The notes beneath the pieces are model-generated. The model was given only the letters and a program-made list of their open reading frames with translations. It was not told the origin of the DNA and did no database searches. A DNA stretch of 56,854 nt from JAFARZ01 sp035651595 (GTDB taxonomy: Bacteria; Actinomycetota; Actinomycetes; Streptosporangiales; Streptosporangiaceae), in NCBI GenBank assembly GCA_035651595.1, contig DASRFJ010000295.1, positions 1 through 56,854 on the forward strand. Direction: 5' to 3'. This document shows, in pieces, positions 16,064 to 24,748 of this stretch (the stretch's first letter is position 1; each line of letters starts with the position of its first letter). A program made the translations under genes and the position numbers.

Positions 16064-17439
16064 CTCAGGCGGGTCCAGGCCTGGGCGCCTGCCTGGATGG
16101 CGTCCCACGGGGATCCGAGGGGCGGGGTGTAGGAGAGGTCGAGGTCGCTGATCTCGTCAACCGTCATCGCGTGGAAGATGGCGGTCGCGGCGATGTCGAT
16201 CCGCTTGGCGATCTCCGCCTCCTTGTGGCCGAACAGCTGCGCCCCGAGGAGCCGGCCGGTGCGACGGTCGCCGGTGAACCGCATGGCGATGCGGCGGCTG
16301 CCCGGGTAGTAGGCCTTGTGGTCATCGGCCTGCCAGGCGACGGTGACCGGGTCGTACCCGGCGGCGCGGGCCTCGTGGTCGCGGAGCCCGGTGCGGGCCG
16401 CGGCCTGATCGAAGATCTTCACCACCTGGGTGCCGAGGCTGCCGGCGAACGCGCGGTCGCCGCCGGCCGCGTTCTCGCCCGCGACGCGGCCCTGCTTGTG
16501 TGCCGTGGTGCCCAGCGGGAGATAGGTCTCACCGAGCAGCCGGTGCTGGGTGACGACGCAGTCCCCGGCCGCGTAGACGTCCGGCAGCCCGGTCCGCATC
16601 CGCCGGTCGACGGCGATCGCATCGCGGGTGCCGAGGCTGGCTCCGGCGCTGACCGCCAGCTCGGTGTCGGGCCGGACCCCGGCCACGACGAGGACAAGGT
16701 CGGCGAACCGGGTCACCGGCTCCCGGTCACCGGCCACGGCCTCGACACACAGCCGACCCGCCGCGCCGGCCGGTGCCTTGCTCACCGCGGTGACCGTGGT
16801 GCCGGTCAGCACGGCCACGCCGCGGGCGGCCAGCTCGGCGTGGACCAGGGCCCCGAGTTCCGGGTCGACCGTCGGCAGCACCTCGGGCAGCCGTTCCAGC
16901 TGGGTGACCGTGAACCCCCGGGTGATCAGGGCGTCGGCCATCTCCAGGCCGATGTACCCCGCGCCCGTGATGACCGCGCTGCGCGGCGCGGTTTGCTCCA
17001 GAGTGTGCATCAGCGCGAACGTGTCGCCCATCGAGTGCAGCAGGTGCACCCCGTCGTCCGCGCTCAGCGCGTCAAGCCCGGCGATGGGCGGCCGAACCGG
17101 GACCGCGCCGGTGCCGATCACCAGCTGGTCGTAGCCGATCAGCTCCTCAGCTCCGCCGGGGACTGTGACCAGTAGTTTGCGTCCGGGCACGTCGATCCGC
17201 CGCGCGGTGGTGTCCAGCCGCAGCGTCATCCCGGCGGCTTCCAGATCGGCGATCGTGCGGTGCGCCAGGTCGCGCCAGTGACCCACCTCGCCGGACACGT
17301 AGTACGGGATGCCGCAGATCGAGAAGTTCGGGTACGCGTCGGCGGCCACCACGGTCACGTCGGCGCCGGGATCCACCTCCCGGGCGCGCAGCGCCGCGCT
17401 GATCCCGGCATCGCTTCCGCCTATCGCGAGAATGTGCAT
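16060..17439 (-). CDS. FAD/NAD(P)-dependent CoA-disulfide-reductase-like oxidoreductase
   Basis: A 459-residue flavoprotein. N-terminal FAD site AIGGSDAGISAAL; redox Cys in NFSICGIPYY (about residue 43), the single-Cys arrangement of CoA-disulfide reductase-like enzymes; second dinucleotide site VITGAGYIGLEMA; FAD block VYAAGDCV; and a C-terminal dimerisation domain (FGHKEAEIAKRIDI). Relatives of this family are found in ars operons, but the role there is uncertain; it could keep thiols reduced during arsenic detoxification. It is downstream of, and overlaps by 19 nt, the aquaglyceroporin gene, so they form one operon. Confidence 0.87.
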   Translation of the reverse strand: MHILAIGGSDAGISAALRAREVDPGADVTVVAADAYPNFSICGIPYYVSGEVGHWRDLAHRTIADLEAAGMTLRLDTTARRIDVPGRKLLVTVPGGAEELIGYDQLVIGTGAVPVRPPIAGLDALSADDGVHLLHSMGDTFALMHTLEQTAPRSAVITGAGYIGLEMADALITRGFTVTQLERLPEVLPTVDPELGALVHAELAARGVAVLTGTTVTAVSKAPAGAAGRLCVEAVAGDREPVTRFADLVLVVAGVRPDTELAVSAGASLGTRDAIAVDRRMRTGLPDVYAAGDCVVTQHRLLGETYLPLGTTAHKQGRVAGENAAGGDRAFAGSLGTQVVKIFDQAAARTGLRDHEARAAGYDPVTVAWQADDHKAYYPGSRRIAMRFTGDRRTGRLLGAQLFGHKEAEIAKRIDIAATAIFHAMTVDEISDLDLSYTPPLGSPWDAIQAGAQAWTRLS

Positions 17440-18146
17440 AACCAGTCGCCTTCCGTTGTCACGCTCGCGGGGTACAGGTACCTGATCAGGAGCACCCCGG
17501 CGATCCCGCCGCCGAGCTGGGCGGCGATGAACACCGGCACCGAGGACGGGGCTATCCCGGCGAAGCTGTTGGAAAACATGCGGCCGATCGCGATCACGGG
17601 GTTGGCGAAGCTGGTGGAGGCGGTGAACCAGTAAGCGGCGCCGATGTAGGCGCCAACCGCGGCGGGGGCGGTGGCCGCCCGGCCGGTCCGGGTCAGCGCG
17701 AAGATCACCAGCACCAGCCCGGCGGTGGCGATCACCTCCGACAGCGCGTGCGCCCCTGACGTCCGGTGCTTGACCGAGATCGACACCGCGGCCTGGGCGA
17801 ACATCAGGTTGGCCGCGACCGCGCCGGTCACGCACCCGGCGACCTGGACGGGCAGGTAGGCCGCCGCGTCGCGCCACCGCATGCCGCCGAGCGCGGCGTC
17901 GGCCAGCGACACGACCGGATTGAAATGCGCGCCGGACACCGGCCCGAACATGAGGATGATCGCGTACAGCCCGGCCGCGGTCGCCGCCGCGTTCTCCAGC
18001 AGTTCCAGCCCGGTCTGGCCGGGCGACAGCCGCTGGGCGGCGATCCCGGACCCGATCACCACCGCGGCCAGGAACGCGCTGCCGATGAACTCCGCGGTCA
18101 GCCGACGCTGCAGTCCGGCGGGGGCACGGGTCACAGCGCGGGTCAC
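17421..18146 (-). CDS. aqpS: Aquaglyceroporin (MIP family, AqpS-like)
   Basis: A 241-residue channel protein with about six membrane helices. The two NPA-type boxes are NPV (GAHFNPVVSLADA, and TSFANPVIAIGRMFS), a variant common in arsenic-linked aquaporins. The selectivity Arg follows the second box. In ars operons such channels let As(III) made by ArsC flow out down its gradient, replacing an active pump. The frame extends upstream without a stop, but the GTG at 18146 keeps the divergent arsR-arsC start free; a second GTG at 18134 is also possible. Confidence 0.88.
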   Translation of the reverse strand: MTRAVTRAPAGLQRRLTAEFIGSAFLAAVVIGSGIAAQRLSPGQTGLELLENAAATAAGLYAIILMFGPVSGAHFNPVVSLADAALGGMRWRDAAAYLPVQVAGCVTGAVAANLMFAQAAVSISVKHRTSGAHALSEVIATAGLVLVIFALTRTGRAATAPAAVGAYIGAAYWFTASTSFANPVIAIGRMFSNSFAGIAPSSVPVFIAAQLGGGIAGVLLIRYLYPASVTTEGDWLCTFSR

Positions 18147-18192
18147 GGCGTTATCTTGACATCCGGCAAATAGCTCAGTCAAGATTGAGTCA
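18147..18192. promoter_or_regulatory. Divergent ars promoter/operator region
   Basis: Forty-six bp between aqpS and arsR-arsC. It holds an inverted repeat CTCA-N8-TGAG (18174-18189) and repeated TTGACT/AGTCAA words on both strands, with TTGACA at 18156-18161 as a possible -35 element. Such a short shared region makes joint control by the ArsR domain likely. Confidence 0.6.
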
Positions 18193-18870
18193 ATGAATCC
18201 TGAGCTAACGCCTGAGCTGGCCAGACGCGCCGCGGCGCATGCGGCGCTGGCCGATCCGGCGCGGCTGCTGATCACCGACACGCTGCTGGCCGGCGACGCC
18301 TCCCCCTCCGAGCTGGCCGCGTTGCTCGCGATGCCGTCCAACCTGCTCGCCCACCACCTGCGGGTCCTGGAGCAAGCGGGGATCATCGCCCGCCGCCGTT
18401 CCGAGGGCGACCGCCGCCGCACCTACTTGCGGTTGGCCTCCGGCCCGCCCGACCCGTTCGCCGCGGCGCCCAAGCGCGACGCGCGGCGGGTGCTGTTCGT
18501 GTGCACCGCCAATTCCGCCCGCTCCCACCTGGCGGCCGCGCTGTGGCAGCGGGCCAGCAGCGTCCCCGCCGCCTCGGCCGGAACCCACCCGGCCGCCCAG
18601 ATCGACCCCGGTGCGGTCGCCGCGGCCCGGCGCCATCTGCTGCCCATGCGGCTGCCGCGGCCCCGGCACATCGGCGACGTCCACCAGGAGGGGGACCTCG
18701 TCGTCACCGTGTGCGACCAGGCTCGCGAGGAACTCGGCGCCAAGGTCCAGGTGCACTGGTCAGTCCCCGACCCGGTCCCGGCCGGCGACCCGAGCGGCTT
18801 CGACGCGGCGGTGACCGAACTCAGCCGCCGCGTCGAACGCCTCGCCCCGCGCCTCCAGGTCGCTCACTAA
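18193..18870 (+). CDS. arsC: ArsR regulator - arsenate reductase (LMW-phosphatase type) fusion
   Basis: A 225-residue fusion. Residues 8-85 are an ArsR winged helix (ADPARLLITDTLL, SNLLAHHLRVLEQAG) without any Cys. Residues about 97-220 are a low-molecular-weight phosphatase-like ArsC with P-loop VCTANSARS (CX5R), a second Cys in VTVCDQAREEL and the general-acid loop WSVPDPV. It would reduce arsenate to arsenite. With only two Cys in the enzyme part, use of mycothiol/mycoredoxin is plausible for an actinomycete. It is divergent from aqpS and overlaps the convergent arsI by 4 nt. Confidence 0.9.
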   Translation: MNPELTPELARRAAAHAALADPARLLITDTLLAGDASPSELAALLAMPSNLLAHHLRVLEQAGIIARRRSEGDRRRTYLRLASGPPDPFAAAPKRDARRVLFVCTANSARSHLAAALWQRASSVPAASAGTHPAAQIDPGAVAAARRHLLPMRLPRPRHIGDVHQEGDLVVTVCDQAREELGAKVQVHWSVPDPVPAGDPSGFDAAVTELSRRVERLAPRLQVAH

Positions 18871-19364
18871 ACCCGACCGGGGACCTCCGCACGTTCCGCA
18901 CTCTCCGCTCCACAGCACCGCGTCCCCGCGGCAGCGTCCAGTTCGGCCTCGGCCGCGTCCCAGCTCTGGCCGCCGTCGTTGCCCCAGAACGTGGCGCTGT
19001 CCGCCAGCACGGTGTAGACCTCCCACCGCTCGCCGTCCGGGGAACCCTTCACCCAGAACTTGTCCTGCCGCGCGTAGCAGCACGTGGTGTCGCGCTCTTC
19101 GACCGCGGCCAGGCCCGCGTCGGCGAGCCGGGCCTGCGTGGCGTCCACCGCGTCGGCATCGGGGACCTCGACGCCGAGGTGGTTGAGGCTGCCGCCCTGG
19201 CCGGGGTTCTCCAGCAGCACCAGCTTCAGGGGCGGTTCGGCGATCGCGAAGTTGGCGTAGCCGGGCCGCACCTTGGCCGGCTCGGCGCCGAACAGCTTGC
19301 TGTAGAACGCGATGGACGCGTCCAGGTCGTTCACGTTCAGGGCGAGCTGCACCCGACCGGACAT
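18867..19364 (-). CDS. arsI: ArsI/CadI-family VOC protein (organoarsenical C-As lyase-like)
   Basis: A 165-residue vicinal-oxygen-chelate protein. It resembles the actinobacterial CadI/ArsI family throughout: VQLALNVNDLDASIAFYSKL, RPGYANFAIAEPPLKLVLLE, LNHLGVEVP (metal His) and the Cys-Cys pair in TTCCYARQDKFWV (about residues 96-97) that binds trivalent arsenicals. A further CC lies near the C-terminus. ArsI cleaves the C-As bond of methylarsenite, the reverse of ArsM. The first metal ligand, His in ArsI, appears to be Gln here as in CadI, so substrate use is uncertain. AGGAGG lies just before the ATG at 19364. Confidence 0.87.
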   Translation of the reverse strand: MSGRVQLALNVNDLDASIAFYSKLFGAEPAKVRPGYANFAIAEPPLKLVLLENPGQGGSLNHLGVEVPDADAVDATQARLADAGLAAVEERDTTCCYARQDKFWVKGSPDGERWEVYTVLADSATFWGNDGGQSWDAAEAELDAAAGTRCCGAESAERAEVPGRV

Positions 19365-19450
19365 CGAGACCTCCTAGATATAGATGAATGTCGATGCCTT
19401 GAGACTGACATAAAACATAGACAACTGTCAATGCATTGCCGTCGCGCGCG
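19365..19450 (-). promoter_or_regulatory. arsI promoter region
   Basis: An AT-rich stretch in GC-rich surroundings. Read on the minus strand it contains TTGACA, a TATGTTTTATG tract, ATCGACATTCATCTATATC and then AGGAGG before the start. Repeated GACA/TGTC half-sites suggest an ArsR-type operator. Confidence 0.5.
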
Positions 19451-19524
19451 CTGCGCACAGCGTCCCGCAGCGTCCTTATGTCCGGTATGTTCGGCCCTAG
19501 CTCTGCCCCGAGAGGTAGATCGAA
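19451..19524. other. Spacer between arsI promoter and repeat copy 3
   Basis: No gene or clear site is visible in this short GC-rich spacer. Confidence 0.4.
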
Positions 19525-19619
19525 ATCATTGCGGACACTTACCCTCCCAAATCGGGGGGGTAACTGTCCGCAATAATCTGGCACGCCAGCTAACCCGCCC
19601 GGAATGCGGCTTGTGTCCG
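19525..19619 (-). repeat. Palindromic intergenic repeat, copy 3
   Basis: Arms 19528-19548 and 19554-19574, loop AAATC. This copy has one C-C mismatch because its left arm is of the ACTT type and its right arm of the AACT type. The accessory segment (AATCTGGC..., CCCGCCCGGAATG) is on the right, so it is inverted relative to copies 1 and 2. It lies 3' of the APC permease gene. Confidence 0.85.
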
Positions 19620-19753
19620 ATTTTCGACGGAGGTGGGCGGCGCGATGGCGACGAGACCGCGCGGGCACGTTGCGCGCGCAGGCCTGAAACGGCCGCCGAA
19701 ACGCCCGGAAAACTGAACAAGTCCGGGCATTTCGACAGCGGGCCGGGAACGAC

Positions 19754-21223
19754 CTAGGCGGCCCTGTTTTGCTCGGCGGGGGTCTCTTCGGTGAAGATCC
19801 GACGCGTCTCGGTGATCCGCGAACGATCCCGGACCATGAAGTACAAGAGCAATCCGACGCCGACCACCATCCACGCCAGGCAGATCAGCGGCGCCAGGTC
19901 AGCGGGATAGGTCAGGCCGGTGATCCCCAGCCCCGCGAAGTCGATGCCGAACGCCGCGAGCAGCACCGGCACCAGGGCCAGCCCGCCTACCAGCGGCACG
20001 ACGAAATGCAGCAGCACGTTGAAGTGCCGCCGCTGCTCGCGCAGGTAGTACACGATGCAGCTCACGCACGTCAGGATGTAGATGGCCACGATCAGGATCG
20101 TGGAGATCGTGCCCTGGAGGACGAGCGCGTTCAGCGGCCCGTGCAGGACGAACCCCAGGATCACCAGGTATGCCATGGCGAACACGGCCTGGACGTGCAC
20201 CGCCCAGGTCGGCGTGCGGAACCGTTCGTTCACCGACGTAAACACGCGCGGCAGCAGGCCGATCCGGCCCATCGCGTACCCCACCCGGGTGGTGGCGGTG
20301 GAGCTCGCGTTCGACCCGGCGATGCCGCTGTTCACCAGCGCGATGATCACCGCGATGAAGCCCAGGCCCCAGACCTTGTGGGCCAGCCCGCTCCACGGGT
20401 CACCGGAGTTGAACCCCAAGAACCCGGGCATCCGGCCGGGCCCCCAGTACACGGTGGCCGCGTAGTAGCAGATCAGGTAGAACAGCCCGATCACCAGGCA
20501 GGAGAGTACGACGGCTCGTGGCACGGTGCGTTTGGGGTCGCGCGCCTCCTCCCCCAGCGGCGCGGCCGCCTCGAAGCCGATGATGCCGAACACCGCGTAC
20601 AGCACCCCCGGGATCACCGAGCCCAGGCCCTTGGCGTTGCCGGTGTGCACGCCGAACACGGCCAGCGTGTTGTGCGGCCCGGCGGCGACGATCAGCGTGA
20701 TCGCCAGAGCGAGGAACACCAGCAGCTCGAACGTGCCGAGCAGCACCCCGGCCGTGGTCGACAGGCGCACCCCGCGATAGACCAGGAACCAGGTCATGAT
20801 CGCCGCGACCACGCCGAACGGCGCCCAGGTCCAGGTCGGCCACCCGAGGTTGGTGTGCAGCACCCCGGAGATCACGTTCCCCAGGATCAGGAACCCGCCG
20901 GGTGCCACGATGACCTCGGCCAGGATGAACGCCCAGCCGACCAGGAAGCCCATCCCGGACCCGAGACCCTGCGCGTTGTAGGTGTACAGGCCCCCTGCGG
21001 ACGGCAGGTGCTTGGCGAGCTGACCGATCGATATGGCCACCAGCGTCAGGACGATCAGTCCGAGCAGCACCGCCAGTGGCGTGCTCCCGCCCGCATAGGG
21101 TGCCGCGAACAGGATCGAGAACGCCACCGCCGCGGCGGGCGCCATGTTGGTGACGGACATGAAGAGAACAGACATCAGGCCCACTGCGTCGCGCTGAAGG
21201 CCCGCACCATGGGATCTAGCCAT
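19754..21223 (-). CDS. APC-superfamily amino acid permease
   Basis: A 489-residue transporter with about 12 hydrophobic segments. Family features: the first-helix break MAPAAAVAFSILFAAPYAG, PSAGGLYTYNAQGLGSGMGF near residue 75, and GFEAAAPLGEEARDPKRTVPRAV near residue 225, typical of the amino acid-polyamine-organocation family. The substrate is not predictable. A SigB-like box (GTTT-N15-GGATAG) ends only 10 bp before the ATG at 21223, so translation may be leaderless or begin at an internal Met (residue 17). Confidence 0.88.
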   Translation of the reverse strand: MARSHGAGLQRDAVGLMSVLFMSVTNMAPAAAVAFSILFAAPYAGGSTPLAVLLGLIVLTLVAISIGQLAKHLPSAGGLYTYNAQGLGSGMGFLVGWAFILAEVIVAPGGFLILGNVISGVLHTNLGWPTWTWAPFGVVAAIMTWFLVYRGVRLSTTAGVLLGTFELLVFLALAITLIVAAGPHNTLAVFGVHTGNAKGLGSVIPGVLYAVFGIIGFEAAAPLGEEARDPKRTVPRAVVLSCLVIGLFYLICYYAATVYWGPGRMPGFLGFNSGDPWSGLAHKVWGLGFIAVIIALVNSGIAGSNASSTATTRVGYAMGRIGLLPRVFTSVNERFRTPTWAVHVQAVFAMAYLVILGFVLHGPLNALVLQGTISTILIVAIYILTCVSCIVYYLREQRRHFNVLLHFVVPLVGGLALVPVLLAAFGIDFAGLGITGLTYPADLAPLICLAWMVVGVGLLLYFMVRDRSRITETRRIFTEETPAEQNRAA

Positions 21224-21232
21224 CCTCGCCCC

Positions 21233-21257
21233 CTATCCCGCAGGCCCGCGGGGAAAC
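21233..21257 (-). promoter_or_regulatory. SigB-type promoter-like box before the APC permease
   Basis: On the minus strand GTTT (AAAC at 21254-21257), 15-nt spacer, GGATAG (CTATCC at 21233-21238). Confidence 0.5.
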
Positions 21258-21335
21258 CTCGCGTGAGGTGATTAGGCCGGGCGCCGACGGGCAGGCAAGA
21301 GACTTCTGACGCCTAGCGAAACGGAGGAACTCACC

Positions 21336-21905
21336 ATGCCGACCGAGCTCAGCGGCCTCCGGGTTGCCTTCCTGACCGCGAACGAAGGAATCGAGCAGGT
21401 CGAGCTGACCGAGCCATGGGAGGCGGTCAAGAACGCCGGCGGCATTCCGGAGCTGCTCGCCCCATCCACCGGCACCATCCAGGCGTTCAACCACCTGGAC
21501 AAGGCGGACACGTTCGACGTGCACCGCGCGATCCGGGACGCTGACCCGCTGGATTACAGCGCGATCGTCGTGCCGGGCGGCGTCGCCAACGCGGACATCC
21601 TGCGCACGGTGAAGCCCGCGGTGACGTTCGCCCAGCGGATCTTCGAGATGGGCAAGCCGGCCGCGGTGATCTGCCACGGCCCGTGGCTGCTCGTCGACGC
21701 GGATCTGGTCCGCGGCCGGACGCTGACGTCCTGGCCGAGCCTGGCCACCGACATCCGCAACAGCGGCGGCAACTGGGTGGACACCGAGGTGCAGCTGTGC
21801 ACGAACGGTCCCAACTCGCTGGTCACCAGCCGCAAGCCCGATGACCTGCCGGCCTTCTGCCGTCAGCTCATCGACGTGTTCCAGCAGCAGTCGCTGCCCG
21901 CCTGA
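21336..21905 (+). CDS. PfpI/DJ-1-family protein (YhbO-like)
   Basis: A 189-residue protein with the class I glutamine-amidotransferase-like fold. The nucleophilic-elbow Cys is in AAVICHGPWLL (about residue 112), and an acidic residue lies in GIEQVELTEP near the N-terminus as in PfpI/YhbO. These proteins are linked to stress resistance and deglycase or peptidase activity; which applies is not clear. GGAGG lies 8-12 nt before the ATG. Its last 38 nt overlap the convergent dehydrogenase. Confidence 0.88.
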   Translation: MPTELSGLRVAFLTANEGIEQVELTEPWEAVKNAGGIPELLAPSTGTIQAFNHLDKADTFDVHRAIRDADPLDYSAIVVPGGVANADILRTVKPAVTFAQRIFEMGKPAAVICHGPWLLVDADLVRGRTLTSWPSLATDIRNSGGNWVDTEVQLCTNGPNSLVTSRKPDDLPAFCRQLIDVFQQQSLPA

Positions 21906-22908
21906 GGCTGGCAGCAGGCTGGCTGACAGCTTGCCTGAGGGCCCGCTTGCGGAGGGCGGGCTGCCGGGCCGCGGCGGACGGGCATGGCCGCCGCGGCCCG
22001 GCTATTTCTGCTAAGCCCGATAAGGCAGCACGATCCGGGGTGCTGGTCAGGTACGTGGCGCTGAAGTCCTCGTCGCCGTGCTCAAGCGCGCCGTCGAGCA
22101 GCCGTTCCGCGATCGTGTCGAACAGCGGCAGGTCAAGGCCGTGCACCAGCGCGGACTCCGCGACCAGGGTGGCGTCCTTGGCGGCCAGCGAGAGCCGGAA
22201 CGACGGCTTGAAGTCGCGCGCCGCCATCGCCGAGCCCTTTGTCCGCAGGTACGGCAGGTCCAGCGAGCTGCCCTCGACGGCCTTGAAGAACAGGTCCGGG
22301 TCGATGCCGAGGCCCTCGGCCAGCGCGATCGTCTCCGCGCCCGCCTCGACGACCGACAGCACCCAGCTGTTGACGACGATCTTCAGCAGCGTGCCCGCGC
22401 CCGCCTCGCCGGCGCGGATGACGCGGCGCCCGATCGCGTCGAACACCGGCTGGAGGCGCGGCCTTGCTTCCTCCGGGCCGGATTCCAGGATGACCAGTTC
22501 GCCGCGCTCGGCCGGCTCGCGCGTGCCGAGCACCGGCGCGTCGACGAACCCGACGCCGCGGGAATTCGCGATGCTCTCGCACAGCCGGGTGGCCGCCTCG
22601 CCGATCGTCGACATCTGGAGCCAGATCGGGTGGGGGTCGGTCGTCGCGTCGAGGCCGGGCAGCGCTTGCTCGAAGGCCGAGGTGACCGCCCCGGAGTCGG
22701 CCAGCATCGTCACCACTATTCCGGCGCCGCGCACCGCGTCCGCTGGTGTGTCCGCGACGTGCACGCCGTCGTCCGACAGCGCTTCCGCCTTCGCGCGCGT
22801 CCGGTTCCACGCCCGGACGTCCAGCCCGGCCCGCGCCATGTTGCGCGTCATAGCGAAACCCATCAGCCCGCCAGCGCCGAGCACCGCTATTGTCTCTGAG
22901 GTTTCCAT
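21868..22908 (-). CDS. Beta-hydroxyacid dehydrogenase family (NAD-binding 6-phosphogluconate DH-like)
   Basis: A 346-residue oxidoreductase. N-terminal Rossmann site AVLGAGGLMGFAMTRN, the VDAPVLGTREPAERGEL block, and the catalytic-Lys helix AGAGTLLKIVVNSW match the 3-hydroxyisobutyrate dehydrogenase family. The core would end near residue 290; the last 55 residues are Arg/Ala-rich, have no family match and overlap the convergent PfpI gene, suggesting loss of the original stop. The ATG at 22908 was chosen over an upstream in-frame Met (22971) that lies inside the divergent GH15 start. Confidence 0.85.
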   Translation of the reverse strand: METSETIAVLGAGGLMGFAMTRNMARAGLDVRAWNRTRAKAEALSDDGVHVADTPADAVRGAGIVVTMLADSGAVTSAFEQALPGLDATTDPHPIWLQMSTIGEAATRLCESIANSRGVGFVDAPVLGTREPAERGELVILESGPEEARPRLQPVFDAIGRRVIRAGEAGAGTLLKIVVNSWVLSVVEAGAETIALAEGLGIDPDLFFKAVEGSSLDLPYLRTKGSAMAARDFKPSFRLSLAAKDATLVAESALVHGLDLPLFDTIAERLLDGALEHGDEDFSATYLTSTPDRAALSGLAEIAGPRRPCPSAAARQPALRKRALRQAVSQPAASLRRAATAAGTRR

Positions 22909-22960
22909 CAGCCCCGGGTACCCATGGCTATCCACGCTACACACGGGTAGGCAACCCCAG

Positions 22961-24748
22961 GTGACACGCAACGAAGATTTCGCACCGATCGAGTCCTATG
23001 GCGTGATCGGCGACGGCGAGTCGGCGGCGCTGGTCGCCGACGACGGGTCGATCGACTGGTGGGCGGCGCCCGCGATGGATTCGGCACCGGTGTTCGCGGC
23101 GATCCTGGACCCGGAAACCGGCGGGCGGTTCCTGCTCGAGCCCGCGGTCCCCTACTCCGCCGAGCGCCGCTACCTGCCCGGCAGCAACGTGCTGGAGACG
23201 ACGTTCCGCACCGCGGAGGGCTCGGTGCGGGTCATCGACTCGCTCAACCAGGCCGTGAACGGCCCGCTGCCGTGGAGCGAGCTGGCCAGGGACATCCAGC
23301 CGGTGGACGGCAGGGTGCCGATGCGCTGGGCGGTGACGGCCGGCCCCAGGTTCGGCACCGGCCGGCCGTGGGCGCGGCTGAGCGATGTCCCGCTACTGCA
23401 CGCCGGGGACCTGCTGATCGCCCTTATCGCGGAACGAGCCGGGGTACCACGACCGGGACTCGGCTCGTTCCGCGGGGAGTTCGTCGCGATGCCCGGGTCC
23501 GGCACGCTGCTCGCGCTCGTCGCCGCGGCGGACGGTCCGGTCGTCATCCCGACCGCGAATGAAGTGCGCCGTCGCCGCGACGCCACGGTCGCGACATGGC
23601 AGGACTGGTCACGGACGGTGCCCTACGACGGCCCGGACCGGGAGCTGGTGCTGCGCAGCGCGCTGGCGCTCAAGCTCCTCACCTACGCGCCGACCGGGGC
23701 GATGGCCGCGGCGGCCACCACCTCGCTGCCCGAGCGGATCGGCGGAGACAGGAACTACGACTACCGCTACGGCTGGATCCGGGACACCTCGTTCGTCCTC
23801 GACGCGTTCATCCAGCTCGGCCTCACCCAGGAAGTCCAGGGCACGCTGGCCTGGATGCTCGACTGCATCCGCCAGACGGCGCCGGTCATCCACCCGTTCT
23901 ACGGCCTGCGCGGGCACCTGGCCGACGCGGAAAGCGAGGAGACCGAACTGCGGCTGCGCGGCTACCGGGACTCCAGTCCCTGCCGCGGCGGCAACCAGGC
24001 CGTGGACCAGCCGCAATGGGGAAACTACGGCGACCTGCTCGAATGCATCTGGCTGGCCGTTGACCGGGCCGGTGCGCACCTGGACCCCGCTAGTTCGGAC
24101 CTGCTCGCCGCACTGGGCAACCAGGTGTGCGACATCTGGACCGAGCCGGACTGCGGCATCTGGGAGTTCAGCGAGCGGCGGCACAACACGTTCTCCAAGG
24201 CGGGCTGCTGGGTGGCGCTGGACCGGCTGCTCCGGCTGGTGGAGTGCGGCCAGGTGTCCGGCCGGGACGCCGACCGGTGGCAGGCGGAGAAGACGGCGAT
24301 CCACGAGTGGATCTGCCGGCACTGCTGGTCCGCGAAGAAGAACTCGTTCACCGCGTACGACGGAACGGACGAACTGGACGCGGCGTTGCTGCTGCTGGCC
24401 AGGACCGGGTTCCTCAGCGGCTCCGATCAGCGCTTCCGGGACACCGTCGCCGCCATCCGCGCCGAACTCTCCGACGGTCCGTGGCTGTACCGGCGGACCG
24501 GCATGCGCGGCGAGGAGGGCGCGTTCGTGGCGTGCTCGTTCTGGCTCGTCGACGCCCTGGTCCGCAGCGACCAGGGCGAACAGGCCCGCAAGCTGTGGCA
24601 GGACCTGACCGCGGGAGCCAGCGACCTGGGCCTGTTCGCGGAGGAGATCGACCCGGGCACCGGTGCGTTCCTCGGCAACATCCCGCAGGGCCTGTCCCAC
24701 CTGGCCGTGATCAACGCCGCCGTCCTGCTCGCCGACGGCCACGGATAA
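22961..24748 (+). CDS. Glycoside hydrolase family 15 (glucoamylase/trehalase-like)
   Basis: A 595-residue cytoplasmic (no signal peptide) enzyme. The N-terminal beta-domain begins with the typical IESYGVIGDGESAALVADDGSIDWWAAP. The (alpha/alpha)6 barrel follows with RNYDYRYGWIRDTSFVLDAFIQLG (about residues 265-288), PDCGIWEFSERRHNTFSKAGCWVALDR, which carries the general-acid Glu, and the C-terminal GLFAEEIDPGTGAFLGNIPQGLSHLA with the catalytic-base Glu. It would release glucose from alpha-glucans or trehalose. The GTG at 22961 starts the homology; the long open frame upstream is antisense to the dehydrogenase. A GGGTAG lies about 8 nt upstream. Confidence 0.93.
   Translation: MTRNEDFAPIESYGVIGDGESAALVADDGSIDWWAAPAMDSAPVFAAILDPETGGRFLLEPAVPYSAERRYLPGSNVLETTFRTAEGSVRVIDSLNQAVNGPLPWSELARDIQPVDGRVPMRWAVTAGPRFGTGRPWARLSDVPLLHAGDLLIALIAERAGVPRPGLGSFRGEFVAMPGSGTLLALVAAADGPVVIPTANEVRRRRDATVATWQDWSRTVPYDGPDRELVLRSALALKLLTYAPTGAMAAAATTSLPERIGGDRNYDYRYGWIRDTSFVLDAFIQLGLTQEVQGTLAWMLDCIRQTAPVIHPFYGLRGHLADAESEETELRLRGYRDSSPCRGGNQAVDQPQWGNYGDLLECIWLAVDRAGAHLDPASSDLLAALGNQVCDIWTEPDCGIWEFSERRHNTFSKAGCWVALDRLLRLVECGQVSGRDADRWQAEKTAIHEWICRHCWSAKKNSFTAYDGTDELDAALLLLARTGFLSGSDQRFRDTVAAIRAELSDGPWLYRRTGMRGEEGAFVACSFWLVDALVRSDQGEQARKLWQDLTAGASDLGLFAEEIDPGTGAFLGNIPQGLSHLAVINAAVLLADGHG

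Noticed and set aside
15382..17175. 597-codon plus-strand frame spanning arsM and the reductase
   Set aside because: It is out of frame with ArsM and antisense to the reductase; no domain is visible.
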